Shown: positions 8,501-17,484, counted from the stretch's first letter. The stretch: DNA of 49,249 bases from Phocaeicola paurosaccharolyticus JCM 15092 (GCF_000613805.1 NZ_BAJR01000023.1:1-49249); one strand, 5' to 3'. The notes: generated by a model from the letters alone, not told the origin. Numbers and translations are program-made.

Positions 8501-11500
8501 TCCTGCCATTTTCGCAAAAACCTGAGCTTCGGTCTCGGTAATATTAAGTTGATAAAGAACCACCTGACTGTGAGTCCATGCCAATTCAAAGGCACGATCT
8601 GTCATGCGGATATTCTGGTATTTATCCGATAGGGACAACGCTCCTAAATACGTGTCGGACATACCAAGTAGCACATATACTTTTACACTCTTTCGTGCTG
8701 GGATAACGATCGACCGTCGCAATGCAATACAAGGGTCAAGAACAGAACCCTCACTGTTTGATAACGTTCCGGATTGCCTCATTGCCAAAGGCTTTGACAA
8801 TGAATGTCCTCGACCAACAAAAGAAGCTCTGTCTGTTTCGCACGTAACGTCATTTTCCTGATCTTGCCCGGATAACAGCAAATGCAGCAAGTATGGTGGG
8901 GTTTCCTCCTGCGAACGGGGACGTCGGGTACACAATATGGACGAAGCTGCTGCATTGAATTCAGTTTGTACAAACAAGTTATTGAAAGCAGGGTGTGCTT
9001 CATCTGCATCTTGCGACGATATAACAACTTCGCTGTATGTAGTCAGTTCTATTCTCCGTGACTTATTGGTATGGTTGGTTAAGGTTATTCGCCTCAGTTC
9101 CATGTCATCTTCGGGTGAAACACATATGGTTGTTCTTACTTCCAATTTAGAATGTTGTTGTTTAAATTCTGCATAAGCCTGAGTGAATTTTACGCTGTAA
9201 TCATCAGAAGGATTTGGTATCGGTTGGTTTCCGATCGACCAGTATTCTCCTGTATCAACATCACGTAAATAAACAAATAATCCATGACAACCTGCGGTTG
9301 CATCTTCACGCCAGCGGGTGACTGCTAAATTATTCCATCGGCTATAGCCTCCACCACTGTTATTTATCATTACCTGATAACGTCCGTTAGATAGCAAGTT
9401 GATTTCGGGTGGTATGTTTTTATTATCGAAAACTCGAGTATAACTTACACTGTTATATAATAACGGATTAGTCCCTTCGATTTCAAATTTAGAGTCATCC
9501 GATATAACATCGATCTTTATATTATGAGGATTTTTTTCCTGTAATAAAGGTTCAAAGGCCTTAATCATCGGGCAAGACATAAAACGCTCCTGCATTTTAT
9601 TTCCTTTCATTAAGTTGGATATCGATACCAGTCCCATACCTTGATGATGTGCCATATAGGAATGAACTGCTATGCTTGTTTCATTTAACGGCAGATGAGA
9701 TGGTGTATAATCCACAGCCTCGTAATAACCATACATGCCTTCAAAGCCGTCATTGGTAAGCCGTTCCAGGTTTTCGCACGCTTTCCGCGAATTAACCATC
9801 AGAGCCAGAAGAGTGGCATAAGGTGCAATAACTAAGTCTTTTGACAGACCTCGCTTCAATCCCAAACTTGGTATTCCGAAAGCTTTATATTGATAATTGA
9901 ATTGAGTATCTGTGCGATTTAATCCGGATTCTGAAATTCCCCAAGGAATATCGAATTTTTTACCATATTCGATTTGTTCATAGATGACTCCTTTGTAGGT
10001 TTGATCGAGCAATGTTTGCTCATAATTTGGCATAACCAACAGTGGCATAAGGTATTCGAACATAGATCCGCTCCACGAGACTAATATAGGTTTCCCCTGC
10101 GAAAAAATAAGTAATCTGCTTAGGGAAAACCAATGCTCTAACGGAATTTGTCCTTGAGCTATGGCTAAATAACTACACAAGCGTGCTTCGGAAGCTAACA
10201 TATCGTACGAACCTTGATCTATCTGTTGTTCGGTAACATTGTATCCGATCGAGAATAACTTCTTTACTGGATCATATAAAAAGGCAAAATCCATTTTGGA
10301 AAAACTATCACTTTGCTGTGCCAGAACATTGAGAATCATTATTCTTTGTTTTGCATTCTCTATTGCATTTTTCAGGTAAGCCAGCCATTGTGTTAAGTAT
10401 TTTATTTCTCTATCAGCTGATAAATTATCTTTGCCGGACAATTGTTCTAATACAGATTGAATTTGTGAACAAATACCGGTAGTTTCTAAATTGGCTATTT
10501 GCGTTAACGTAGGCACATAATCTAAAGCTTCCAGTGTAGAGATTATGTAATTCATCTGTACATATGCACTATTTTCTCCCGCTCTTTCAACAGGAACAGA
10601 AAGTGATATAGCAAGCCAAGGGCCAAGAAAAAGCATTTCATCAACATACTCCTTGCAGTTTTTCTTTAATACCGCCCCCCATGAATTTAGTATGGCATCG
10701 TCGGATGATAATGAATTATTTACCTGCTCTATTTGTTGTTCTGCCAATTTTAAAAGGGTAAATGCAGCGGTTAATGTTTTCGGCAAAGGCTTAGATAATT
10801 CTTTTTCGAGTAGAATCAAGGCTTTGTTTTTGCAGTCAATGTTTCTCATTGTCTGTACAGTGTCAAGCATCCCTTCGAAAATAACAGGCTTGTAAATACA
10901 GTCTTCTTCCAATTCTCTTAGTCCTTGAGCGAGTGTAAGCAAATGCCCTGCCAGATTACCGCTATCGACACTCGAGACATACAACGGAAACATAGGCTCA
11001 AGTGTTTCGGTATTATACCAATTATACAGATGCCCCCTGTGCTTTTGCAGTTTTGTCATAGTATCAAAGGTCAGCTTAGTTCGCTCTACAAACTTTCCAG
11101 CTGTCAGGTATCCTAAATCAAAAGCGGATAAATTGGCTAATAACGACAGACCAATATTGGTAGGAGAAGTGCGGGAAGCAATAGCAGGATTAGGTGTCTC
11201 CTGAAAATTGTCGGGTGCTAACCAATTCTCTTTTTCATTAACGAAAACTTCGAAAAAATGCCAGGTTTTACGGGCTATACGGTGTAATAGAAGATCTTGC
11301 TCATTTGTTATTTTAGATATTTTGGGGATTGTGGGACAACTTGCGCGCCAGGCGATATATGGAGCAATTATCCATATAAATAAAAACGGACAAACGTATA
11401 GTAAGATTGGGTTGTATATACCTAATGATATTCCGCACAGAATAGCCATTACAGGAGAAAACCACATTCTGTTATAGAATCCCGATAGCGTATTAACTGC

Positions 11501-14290
11501 TTTTTTCTTTACATCAGCAGAGGTCTGCCATTGCATCAGATGTTTATGAGAGATAATTAATCGCCAAAGAGTAACAATAATTGCTTTTACACATAGATAG
11601 GCTTCATATGGGAGAACAACTAACGCAAATAGAACCTGTTTGAATTGATACATGCTTTTTCCTAAGACCTCCCATAAATGGAGTTTCCACGATTGGTCTT
11701 TTGCTTTGCGTAAAGAGTTGGTTGTATTCTCCAATACAAAAGGTAGAACGGTAATGAGAAGTATCAACAATAGACCTGACCAAAGTTTTTGAGGGAACAA
11801 TATGGCAAATCCGATCAAGAATAACAATGTTGCAGGTGAGACTATACTTCGGCGTAAATTATCAAGTATTTTCCATTTGCTTAAACTCGAAATAGGATTT
11901 TTGGAAAAACCTTTACCCGAATTAGGAACGTAAGGCAATACCCATTGTAAGATCTGCCAATCGCCCCGTATCCAACGAAAACGACGGTTTGCATCCATAT
12001 TATAACCCGGAGGAAATGATTCGGATACTTCTATATCACTAACAAGTCCTGAGCGTATATAGGATGATTCCAACAAATCGTGGCTAAGTATTTTGTTCTC
12101 AGGAAAACGGTTGTTTAAGCTGGTTTCAAAAGTATCTACATCATAAATACCTTTACCCATATAAGAACCTTCGTGAAACACATCCTGATAGACATCGGAT
12201 ACAGTTCGGGTGTAAATATCAATACCCGAATCGCCTGTAAACAAGCGTGAGAAAGGGGAACATTGACTGCTGACAAGATTGGACGAAACACGAGGTTGCA
12301 GAATACCATAACCCCTGACTACAACATTTCGTTTCACATCAAGTTCTGCCTGATTCAGTGGGTGAGCCATTGTTCCTATCAGCTTATGAGCAGTTTCGGG
12401 AGACAATTGTGTGTCTGCATCTAAGGTTATCACATACTTAAAGCTCGGCAATATAGACCTGTCTCCTTCAATGTGTGAGAAGCAATTGTTTTCCTTGCCT
12501 CTTAGTAGCGAATTAAATTCCATTAGCTTACCCCTTTTCCGCTCATATCCCATCCACGTTTTTTCTTTCGGATTCCATTGACGAGGGCGATGAAACAGAT
12601 AGAACAGAGTGCCGTTATCAATCTTATACTTTTTATTGAGATTTTCAATTCCCAAACGTGCCAGATTGAGCAAAAGATCATCGGAGGCCTCTTTCTCTTT
12701 AGAAGCATCCGGAAAGTCTGTCAATAATCCAAAATAAAGATTGGTATTTCTATTCGACAGATAATGAAGTTCCAATTGGGAAATTAGACTATCAACATTC
12801 TCTTCATTCGAAATAATGGTTGGAATAACAACCATCGTGCGGCATTCGACCGGTATCGATTTGGAAAAATCGAGTCGGGGTAGAATATCCGGTTTTGCAA
12901 AAAGAGTAATTATCCAATTGACAAAGAATACAGCAAACTGGCTAATGAAAATAAAGAAAAGGAATGCTAAGATCATGAAATGCCAATGTGTTATTGACAT
13001 TTCTTTAGATTGAAAAACAGAAACAAATAAGATAAATCCAAGTAAAGACAATATAGTTATAGATCCGGCATAAATAGCTAAAGGAGCATCTCTGAATACA
13101 TTTCTTATTCTTGTAGTGATAGTCTTTTTTACATCAATTTCTTTTTCGAGTAAATATTTTCCATCACCTGTTAAAAAATAGCCCACATGAGCTTGTCGTG
13201 TGCCCGTATCTTTATACAATTGGGTTAATGTAATCGCAGATTGAGCAATTTGGATCTCTGATCTAAGACTGTTTTGTCCTAATGATTCTATAATATGTCG
13301 ATAATGATCACGAGTATTAAAGTCCATAGATCCATAAATTCCAGCTGGATCTTTAAGTAAAATTTGCTCTACAATACTTTGTTTTTCAACAAATATTTTC
13401 CAGTCGGTTGTATTTATAAACCGGAGACTATTTATGATATGACTAACAGATAATTGATTTACTGCCTGATTTTGATTTTCCTGATAAATCAGCTCGTCTA
13501 TGAAAAGTCCATCCTCCGCCAGTTTTTGTTCGAGCCAATTGCGGGATATCTGTAATGCCGAATTTTGAGACGATAACCGTTGACTGAATTCTGATACAAA
13601 AGAACCGGATGTCGGGATATCGGAATGTGCCATATCAGCTACTATCTCAATCAATTTGGAAGGCTTTTTGAGAGCAATATCCTCCAGCTTGTCGACCCAC
13701 AGTTTTGCTATATCGCGATGTTTCGTATTTAACTGTAATCGAGTTGCAATACGTTGCAAATTTTCGATTAACGCCAACCGTAACATAATAGGGATTGCCC
13801 ACAGCTCTCCTATCTTGAGGGCAGATTTTATTTGGTATGCCTTATAAAAAGCAGAAAGTGATTCTATATCAATCTGAGAATCTGTATGGGAGATGAGTTC
13901 TATGACTGAAGAATATATACGAGGTATCCCTTTATATTCACCTTTCAAGAGGCAAGGAAGTTCTTGGTTATATTCCTTGGGGTAGTGATGTCGGGCTAAT
14001 AAAATATGCTCTTCAATTAAATAGAAATTGTCAATCATCCATTCGATAGCGGGAGTTACATAACTTCGATTACTGCTTGTTAACATTTCATTATTGAAGT
14101 CGTGCAGAATAACATCATTATAATCTAATTGCTCTCGCAGATAATTACTCTGTGTACTCCCTGTTGCCTGATGATCCTCTCCAAGTGCTTTAGAATACTC
14201 TGCCAACTGTTCTGTATTAAACAATTCACCGTAAAAAGGTTTATTATTGACTTTTTTTTGGGATTTCTTATAACCTCTAAAATCTAACAT
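5585..14290 (-). CDS. ndvB: Cyclic beta-1,2-glucan synthase-like protein (GT84 + GH94)
   Basis: A 2901-residue inner-membrane protein with the order and length of cyclic beta-1,2-glucan synthases (NdvB/ChvB/Cgs, about 2800-2900 aa). Two membrane segments (about 400-427 and 433-464) precede a cytoplasmic glycosyltransferase with LDADTQL (D-x-D near 621) and RFRWIRGDWQ near 775, followed by about five more membrane helices (813-980). A glucoamylase-like region (about 1035-1600) and two GH94 N-terminal-type beta-sandwich units (about 1630 and 2105) follow. The C-terminal GH94 phosphorylase-like barrel has FRDQLQD near 2450, CGDWNDGMN near 2580 (the Asp acid of this family) and GGWTWYTGSASW near 2805. 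In the known enzymes the GT domain builds the chain, and the GH94 domain sets its length before cyclisation. The reading frame is fully intact. Confidence 0.88.
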   Translation of the reverse strand: MLDFRGYKKSQKKVNNKPFYGELFNTEQLAEYSKALGEDHQATGSTQSNYLREQLDYNDVILHDFNNEMLTSSNRSYVTPAIEWMIDNFYLIEEHILLARHHYPKEYNQELPCLLKGEYKGIPRIYSSVIELISHTDSQIDIESLSAFYKAYQIKSALKIGELWAIPIMLRLALIENLQRIATRLQLNTKHRDIAKLWVDKLEDIALKKPSKLIEIVADMAHSDIPTSGSFVSEFSQRLSSQNSALQISRNWLEQKLAEDGLFIDELIYQENQNQAVNQLSVSHIINSLRFINTTDWKIFVEKQSIVEQILLKDPAGIYGSMDFNTRDHYRHIIESLGQNSLRSEIQIAQSAITLTQLYKDTGTRQAHVGYFLTGDGKYLLEKEIDVKKTITTRIRNVFRDAPLAIYAGSITILSLLGFILFVSVFQSKEMSITHWHFMILAFLFFIFISQFAVFFVNWIITLFAKPDILPRLDFSKSIPVECRTMVVIPTIISNEENVDSLISQLELHYLSNRNTNLYFGLLTDFPDASKEKEASDDLLLNLARLGIENLNKKYKIDNGTLFYLFHRPRQWNPKEKTWMGYERKRGKLMEFNSLLRGKENNCFSHIEGDRSILPSFKYVITLDADTQLSPETAHKLIGTMAHPLNQAELDVKRNVVVRGYGILQPRVSSNLVSSQCSPFSRLFTGDSGIDIYTRTVSDVYQDVFHEGSYMGKGIYDVDTFETSLNNRFPENKILSHDLLESSYIRSGLVSDIEVSESFPPGYNMDANRRFRWIRGDWQILQWVLPYVPNSGKGFSKNPISSLSKWKILDNLRRSIVSPATLLFLIGFAILFPQKLWSGLLLILLITVLPFVLENTTNSLRKAKDQSWKLHLWEVLGKSMYQFKQVLFALVVLPYEAYLCVKAIIVTLWRLIISHKHLMQWQTSADVKKKAVNTLSGFYNRMWFSPVMAILCGISLGIYNPILLYVCPFLFIWIIAPYIAWRASCPTIPKISKITNEQDLLLHRIARKTWHFFEVFVNEKENWLAPDNFQETPNPAIASRTSPTNIGLSLLANLSAFDLGYLTAGKFVERTKLTFDTMTKLQKHRGHLYNWYNTETLEPMFPLYVSSVDSGNLAGHLLTLAQGLRELEEDCIYKPVIFEGMLDTVQTMRNIDCKNKALILLEKELSKPLPKTLTAAFTLLKLAEQQIEQVNNSLSSDDAILNSWGAVLKKNCKEYVDEMLFLGPWLAISLSVPVERAGENSAYVQMNYIISTLEALDYVPTLTQIANLETTGICSQIQSVLEQLSGKDNLSADREIKYLTQWLAYLKNAIENAKQRIMILNVLAQQSDSFSKMDFAFLYDPVKKLFSIGYNVTEQQIDQGSYDMLASEARLCSYLAIAQGQIPLEHWFSLSRLLIFSQGKPILVSWSGSMFEYLMPLLVMPNYEQTLLDQTYKGVIYEQIEYGKKFDIPWGISESGLNRTDTQFNYQYKAFGIPSLGLKRGLSKDLVIAPYATLLALMVNSRKACENLERLTNDGFEGMYGYYEAVDYTPSHLPLNETSIAVHSYMAHHQGMGLVSISNLMKGNKMQERFMSCPMIKAFEPLLQEKNPHNIKIDVISDDSKFEIEGTNPLLYNSVSYTRVFDNKNIPPEINLLSNGRYQVMINNSGGGYSRWNNLAVTRWREDATAGCHGLFVYLRDVDTGEYWSIGNQPIPNPSDDYSVKFTQAYAEFKQQHSKLEVRTTICVSPEDDMELRRITLTNHTNKSRRIELTTYSEVVISSQDADEAHPAFNNLFVQTEFNAAASSILCTRRPRSQEETPPYLLHLLLSGQDQENDVTCETDRASFVGRGHSLSKPLAMRQSGTLSNSEGSVLDPCIALRRSIVIPARKSVKVYVLLGMSDTYLGALSLSDKYQNIRMTDRAFELAWTHSQVVLYQLNITETEAQVFAKMAGSLVYANPLFRSDSNTVKNNKRGQSGLWSYGISGDIPLVLLRIKDITNIELVRQLVLAHAYWRMKGLVIDLVILNEYTSVYRQSLYDEIMNLIHSGVDATFLEKQGGIFVRRVEHMPHEDILLLQSVARIVIDDEQGTLFDQMEGKLTTDVQTPILKPIYAIEEVSTTNFVPNDVILSNGVGGFSADGKEYIITLKPGESTPAPWCNVLANEYFGTVVSESGSAYTWGENAHEFRITPWHNDTILDSSGEAFYIRDEETGQYWSLTPYPARGNSPYVIRHGFGYTVFEHTENGIESELWMYVALDTSVKFTILKIKNISNRPRNLSVTGYYEWVLAEKKSKSLLHTQTEVDIETGVLFAHNFYNSDFAEKIAFIDVNEPRTVTGDRKEFIGQNGSLSDPEAMKHTRLSGKTGAGIDACGAIQVIFDLAEGKTKETRFKLGFAQNKEEMKQLVHRYRQVESSQQTLDSVRNYWNQTLGGIKVDTPDSSVNVMANGWLLYQTLSSRIWARSGFYQSGGAYGFRDQLQDVMALVHVEPDITRKQILRAAAHQFTEGDVQHWWHPPMNRGVRTHFSDDYLWLPYVVCQYILSVGDNDILGEIVSFIEGRELRADEESYYDQPNHSAESASLYEHCVRSIKYGLKFGVHGLPLMGCGDWNDGMNLVGKEGKGESVWLGFFLHDVLVKFSDAARLRNDGSFAQYCVEQAKELQKNIRLHAWDGKWYRRAFFDDGSPLGSVLNEECRIDSIAQSWSVISGAGDKERSAMAMKQVDIQLVEKEAKLIRLFTPSFDKSSLNPGYIKGYIPGVRENGGQYTHAAIWTALAFAMMGETDKAWELFDLLNPVQHGATAEDIAIYKVEPYVVAADVYTNPQHLGRGGWTWYTGSASWMYRLLTETLLGINRAGDKLHLTPHLKKEWDNYKVHYHFQETVYHISFNRIKDFVIDPYLVLDSLKQDDSNTVYMKNDYTEHFVDVWIR

Positions 14291-14341
14291 ATTTGTTTCT
14301 TCTGTTTATTTTAAAAGGTATGCCGATTTATGGAAATTTGT

Positions 14342-14439
14342 GTTACATAACATTTTCAATAAGTTACATAATTCATAGATAAAGCCATGAAAACGGTTGA
14401 AACTATTAATTATGTAACTTATAGTTTTAATTATGTAAT
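14342..14439. promoter_or_regulatory. Four TTACATAA-type motifs in the divergent leader
   Basis: Between the glucan-synthase gene and the small basic protein gene, gttacataa occurs at 14342-14350, agttacataatt at 14362-14373, its exact 12-bp inverse aattatgtaact at 14408-14419, and aattatgtaat at 14429-14439. Two direct and two inverted copies in 98 bp look like an operator array for a divergent promoter. Confidence 0.5.
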
Positions 14440-14492
14440 ATATTTTCGATAAGAAATCCTGATCTTAAAAAATAATTTAAAACAAAAAAACT

Positions 14493-14627
14493 ATGTCAAA
14501 AGAAGGAAAAGGAAAAGATAGAGCAGACAGAAAAGCTCCTCAAAAGAATCTAAAAGAGAAACGAGTGGATAAGGCTAATAAGCGAGCTGAAAAGAATCGC
14601 AAAAGGTTGGATGACTTGAAAAAATAA
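14493..14627 (+). CDS. Small highly basic hypothetical protein, 44 residues
   Basis: The peptide starts MSKEGKGKDRADRKAPQK and is about 40 percent K/R, hydrophilic and probably disordered or helical (KRVDKANKRAEKNRKRLDDLKK). Short lysine-rich proteins of this kind are common in Bacteroidota genomes without a known role. Nucleic-acid binding is a guess from charge. It diverges from the glucan-synthase gene and may share its control region. Confidence 0.6.
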   Translation: MSKEGKGKDRADRKAPQKNLKEKRVDKANKRAEKNRKRLDDLKK

Positions 14628-14967
14628 CGATTAAAATTTGGGCTTTATACTTGGTGGGAATGAATATATTCTAAGGAGAAGAAACTAACTATAATTCAAT
14701 GCCTTGTGCTTTTAAAAAATTACTTATACTAAATACTTAATAAACTGATGTTAACGCAAAACATTAATATGTTGTTATTTTCTCTATTTTTCAGAGCAAA
14801 TTTTTCATATATATTTGGTAACTATTATACTTCTTCGTTTTGCACCATTTTGCTAATTGTAACTCTAAGCAAATGGATTTATCTTGATATCTATTAACGA
14901 TATGATTTTTTGATATGTTCTGATTTACGTTTTATGGCTCAGTTACTATTCTTGTGGATTTAACAAA
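14628..14967. other. Gene-free A/T-rich stretch
   Basis: No open frame of useful length, no hairpin followed by T residues and no RNA gene was recognised. It is probably decayed DNA continuous with the transposase remnant next to it. Confidence 0.5.
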
Positions 14968-15130
14968 TTAAGCATACAGTTTAGTAACCCTTAATAAGTA
15001 AAACTTTACATTATCAACTCCTATGAATGTAGTCCTGAAAGATTTTAGTTTTGCATTAAATGATTCAACACCGGAATTGGTCAGCCCATGCATCTGTTTC
15101 TGTACATGAAACCAGTCTATTATCTAAGTC
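14968..15130 (-). pseudogene. C-terminal remnant of an ISL3-type transposase
   Basis: On the minus strand a 54-codon frame ends at the stop at 14968-14970 and reads HGLTNSGVESFNAKLKSF followed by a segment ending FYLLRVTKLYA. This matches the conserved end of ISL3/IS1165-type DDE transposases (LTN-x-x-x-ESFNAKIK, with the last catalytic Glu in ESFN, then F(F/Y)LxRLTKxY). The frame is closed upstream by a stop near 15131, and no further transposase sequence or terminal repeats were found, so only the tail survives. Confidence 0.75.
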
Positions 15131-15133
15131 GCA

Positions 15134-15221
15134 AAACCTGTCATGATCAGTTAATCAATGAATCATGATCGGTTGAACAATGAATCATGATCGGTTGAAC
15201 AGTCTGTCATGATTCATTTTT
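15134..15221. repeat. Four degenerate 22-bp tandem repeats
   Basis: Two identical units (caatgaatcatgatcggttg plus aa) lie at 15156-15177 and 15178-15199, flanked by a diverged copy on each side (15134-15155 and 15200-15221), all centred on tcatgat. They sit directly beside the transposase remnant. Confidence 0.75.
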
Positions 15222-15372
15222 CTGAGCAATGAAAATAAATCATCCTCTCTTTTCTTTGCATCAAACAAAGATAATCTTATTAATCAAGAAGAAATAGGAT
15301 AACGTTTCCTACAAGAAGACCTGATAATGTACTTACATTGCGACACTATACAATAAATTATGTCACGGGCTA

Positions 15373-16031
15373 CTAGTCTATATTATTCTTTTCCTTTTCA
15401 AAAAATGAATGTATGGCATTGATGTTTTTACCAGATATAATTTTACGAATAATTCTATTTTTATCAAGAATGATACTAAAAGGAACAGTTTTTATATTGA
15501 ACTTAGCATAGAAAGGATAGTTCGTTACAATTTTAATATTTTCCCATACATAATTTCTATCTTCTTTTAAACTACGAACTTCAACATCCGAATTTGATGT
15601 AACTGCATATAATGCTATATCTTGATATTCATTAGCCATATTATTTAACGAAATTAATTCTTCAATACATGGCTTGCAAGTGATATCCCAGAAAGTTATA
15701 AATAAAAGTTTCTTCTGGGAACTCATTGAAGAAGTAAAATCAAAATCTAAAAATTCTTGACCAACCATTAATGTACTATTATTTATTTTTTTGCTTTTAA
15801 GTTGATTCTTAGCACATCCATTTAGGGTGTCTTTTATAGTTATAGAATAATTTCCTGTACTTAACGAATCTTGAAATTCATTTATCTCTATCTGTCTTCC
15901 TGATGGATCATGGAAAAATTAGTATGTGCTGTTACAGTAATACTCTTATCTTCATTCTTTACTAATTTTTGAGAAAAGATGGAAATAGGATAGATTAAAA
16001 GTAAAATGTAAATTAGTATGAAAGCTCTCAT
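15373..16031 (-). pseudogene. TlpA/thioredoxin-like secreted protein, frameshifted
   Basis: The gene would start at the ATG read from 16031 with a signal peptide (hydrophobic residues 2-20, ending SIFSQ). The frame breaks at a run of five A on the plus strand (15914-15918). One extra base there would restore a continuous reading (TNFFHDPSGRQIEINEF, then IKDTLNGCAKNQ) into the intact C-terminal 131 residues. That part is a thioredoxin fold with the redox motif CKPC in WDITCKPCIEEL and the cis-proline region TVPFSIILD. TlpA/ResA-like proteins act in periplasmic thiol-disulfide exchange. As written the gene is broken. It lies in a cluster of broken genes, which favours a real pseudogene over a read error. 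Confidence 0.7.
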
Positions 16032-16207
16032 CTTATTTTATTAATTAAAAATGTTCTTATTTTCATACGCAAAGAAAAGATATTAAATTAGAAAACAAAA
16101 AAATATCGAAAATAGAGTGATAACTATGTAAAGTTATTTATAGCTAATATGGAGTGCTATATTTATAATATTACATTGACTTGGAGGTAATATTGAACAT
16201 CATCTAT

Positions 16208-16246
16208 AAAAAAAGCCAACCTACTAACAATAGTAGATTGGCTTTT
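16208..16246 (-). terminator. Terminator for the minus-strand remnant genes
   Basis: A 16-bp stem (16211-16226 with 16231-16246, one mismatch that is a G-U pair on the minus strand), a 4-nt loop and seven T on the minus strand. It starts 3 bp past the stop of the remnant frame at 16249. Confidence 0.75.
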
Positions 16247-16248
16247 TC

Positions 16249-16440
16249 TCATTTAAACTTCTTTCTCTTCACACCATTCAAATTCTCATTAGGCGTTAAC
16301 CAAATACTCCATTTGGGTAATACTCCCTAATAAACGCTTCAATGGCGATACCAGATCTAGTAATTATTTCTTGGTATTGGTAAGAACCCAATGTCCAGTA
16401 GCTTGTGCAGTTGACATTAAAATTGGATAGTGCCTTATAT
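16249..16440 (-). pseudogene. Unidentified C-terminal coding remnant in shifting frames
   Basis: Protein-like stretches follow one another in different minus-strand frames: HYPILMSTAQATGHWVL, then RSGIAIEAFIREYYPNGVFG (stop at 16298-16300), then LTPNENLNGVKRKKFK with a stop at 16249-16251 just before a terminator. Together they read like the end of one protein broken by single-base indels. The family is not recognised. It could be the tail of the metallophosphoesterase upstream or a separate gene. Confidence 0.5.
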
Positions 16441-17273
16441 TTATTTCATCACTAAGCTCTTCAAATCTTTTAAAGTACCATTTTCTTCGTACATATAAAG
16501 TTCTACAGAATCCTTATTTCCGGTAGTAATTACTGCAAAAGTACGAGTGTATCCTTCTTTAGAATCTGAGTTATGATCTACCAAGTACCGTCATTGATAT
16601 AATATTTACCCTCAGCAAATTGTCTGCAATCTGGAACATGAGTGTGACCGAATACTACAACATCTACTTTTTCATTATTATTATCTATGTCCATGTTCAA
16701 TTGCTATTTCTTTGCGGTCACCAGTATAGTAGACTCCAAGTCCTTGCGCATCGCTTACCTGAACTATGCCTGGAATAGCTTCTTGCAATGTCTTTTGCTC
16801 CAATGTCAAATCATGGTTACCAGGAACGTATACTAGCTTTATTCCACTTTTTATTACATGTTTCAATTCGTCAATTAATTCCTGATTGTTACTGATTACA
16901 CCTTTGTAGAATTTCTCCTCATCAGTATAGTTTGGATAGAAAACCTGAAGATACCATTCATCAAGAAAATCGCCAACTATAACAAGTTCGCGAACATCCT
17001 TAGTGCTATGAAGTCGTTTTAAAAATTGAATGAGTATCTCTCTGTTTTTTACTGTCTCTGCATAATTGTCATCTATACCAATATGCAAATCACTTATAGT
17101 TACAATCTTATTCCTTGTATTACCTGCTTGCCAAAGAGATTCAGCCTTTTCTTCATTATTGCTCTCATTTTCATTTTCAGAACATCCAGACATAATACCC
17201 GTAGACACTATTAAAGATATAGTGATAAGTATTGAAAAAGTTTTCTCATAAATTGTTTTTTCATATTCTTCAT
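16441..17273 (-). pseudogene. Calcineurin-like metallophosphoesterase lipoprotein, degraded
   Basis: The central frame (16681-17208) shows metallophosphoesterase blocks in order: TISDLHIG, VIVGDFLDEW, YVPGNHDLT and IEHGHR. The final metal-binding GHTH (VVVFGHTHVP) is found further on in another frame near 16640. Three lesions are visible. One base is missing in a run of five A (17235-17239) that would join the start MKNMKKQFMRKLF to a lipobox ending IMSGC. The segment between HGHR and the GHTH block is missing with a frame change near 16680. A further single-base loss lies near 16580, where INDGTW should continue into VDHNSDSKEG. The protein would have been an exported lipoprotein. It is not functional as written. 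Confidence 0.75.
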
Positions 17274-17383
17274 CTTTTATAACATAAATATTTAATTATT
17301 AAATGTAAAGAATTTATCATAGGAATAACACTTACAGTATGTTTCATTATTACAAAATAATATATTAGATTATACAGATTGTA

Positions 17384-17418
17384 TATATGAAACGCGTTTC
17401 TTACATATATGAAACATG
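17384..17418. promoter_or_regulatory. Repeats upstream of the PUL regulator gene
   Basis: An 11-bp direct repeat atatatgaaac lies at 17384-17394 and 17406-17416 (22 bp apart, two helical turns), and the palindrome gaaacgcgtttc spans 17390-17401 within it. An inverted atgtttcat also lies at 17339-17347. This pattern suits binding by an AraC-type or other dimeric regulator about 70 bp before the regulator ATG. Confidence 0.5.
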
Positions 17419-17484
17419 ATTAATCACAAGTCAGTTTTGTTATATTTTTTTTTTGTACTTTTACATAACAAAAACTCAATAAAC

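Noticed and set aside
15134..15221. 22-bp repeats as a CRISPR array
   Set aside because: The units abut with no spacers and no cas gene is near.
17390..17401. gaaacgcgtttc as a CcpA-type catabolite site
   Set aside because: The central bases do not fit the cre consensus and CcpA is not expected in Bacteroidota.
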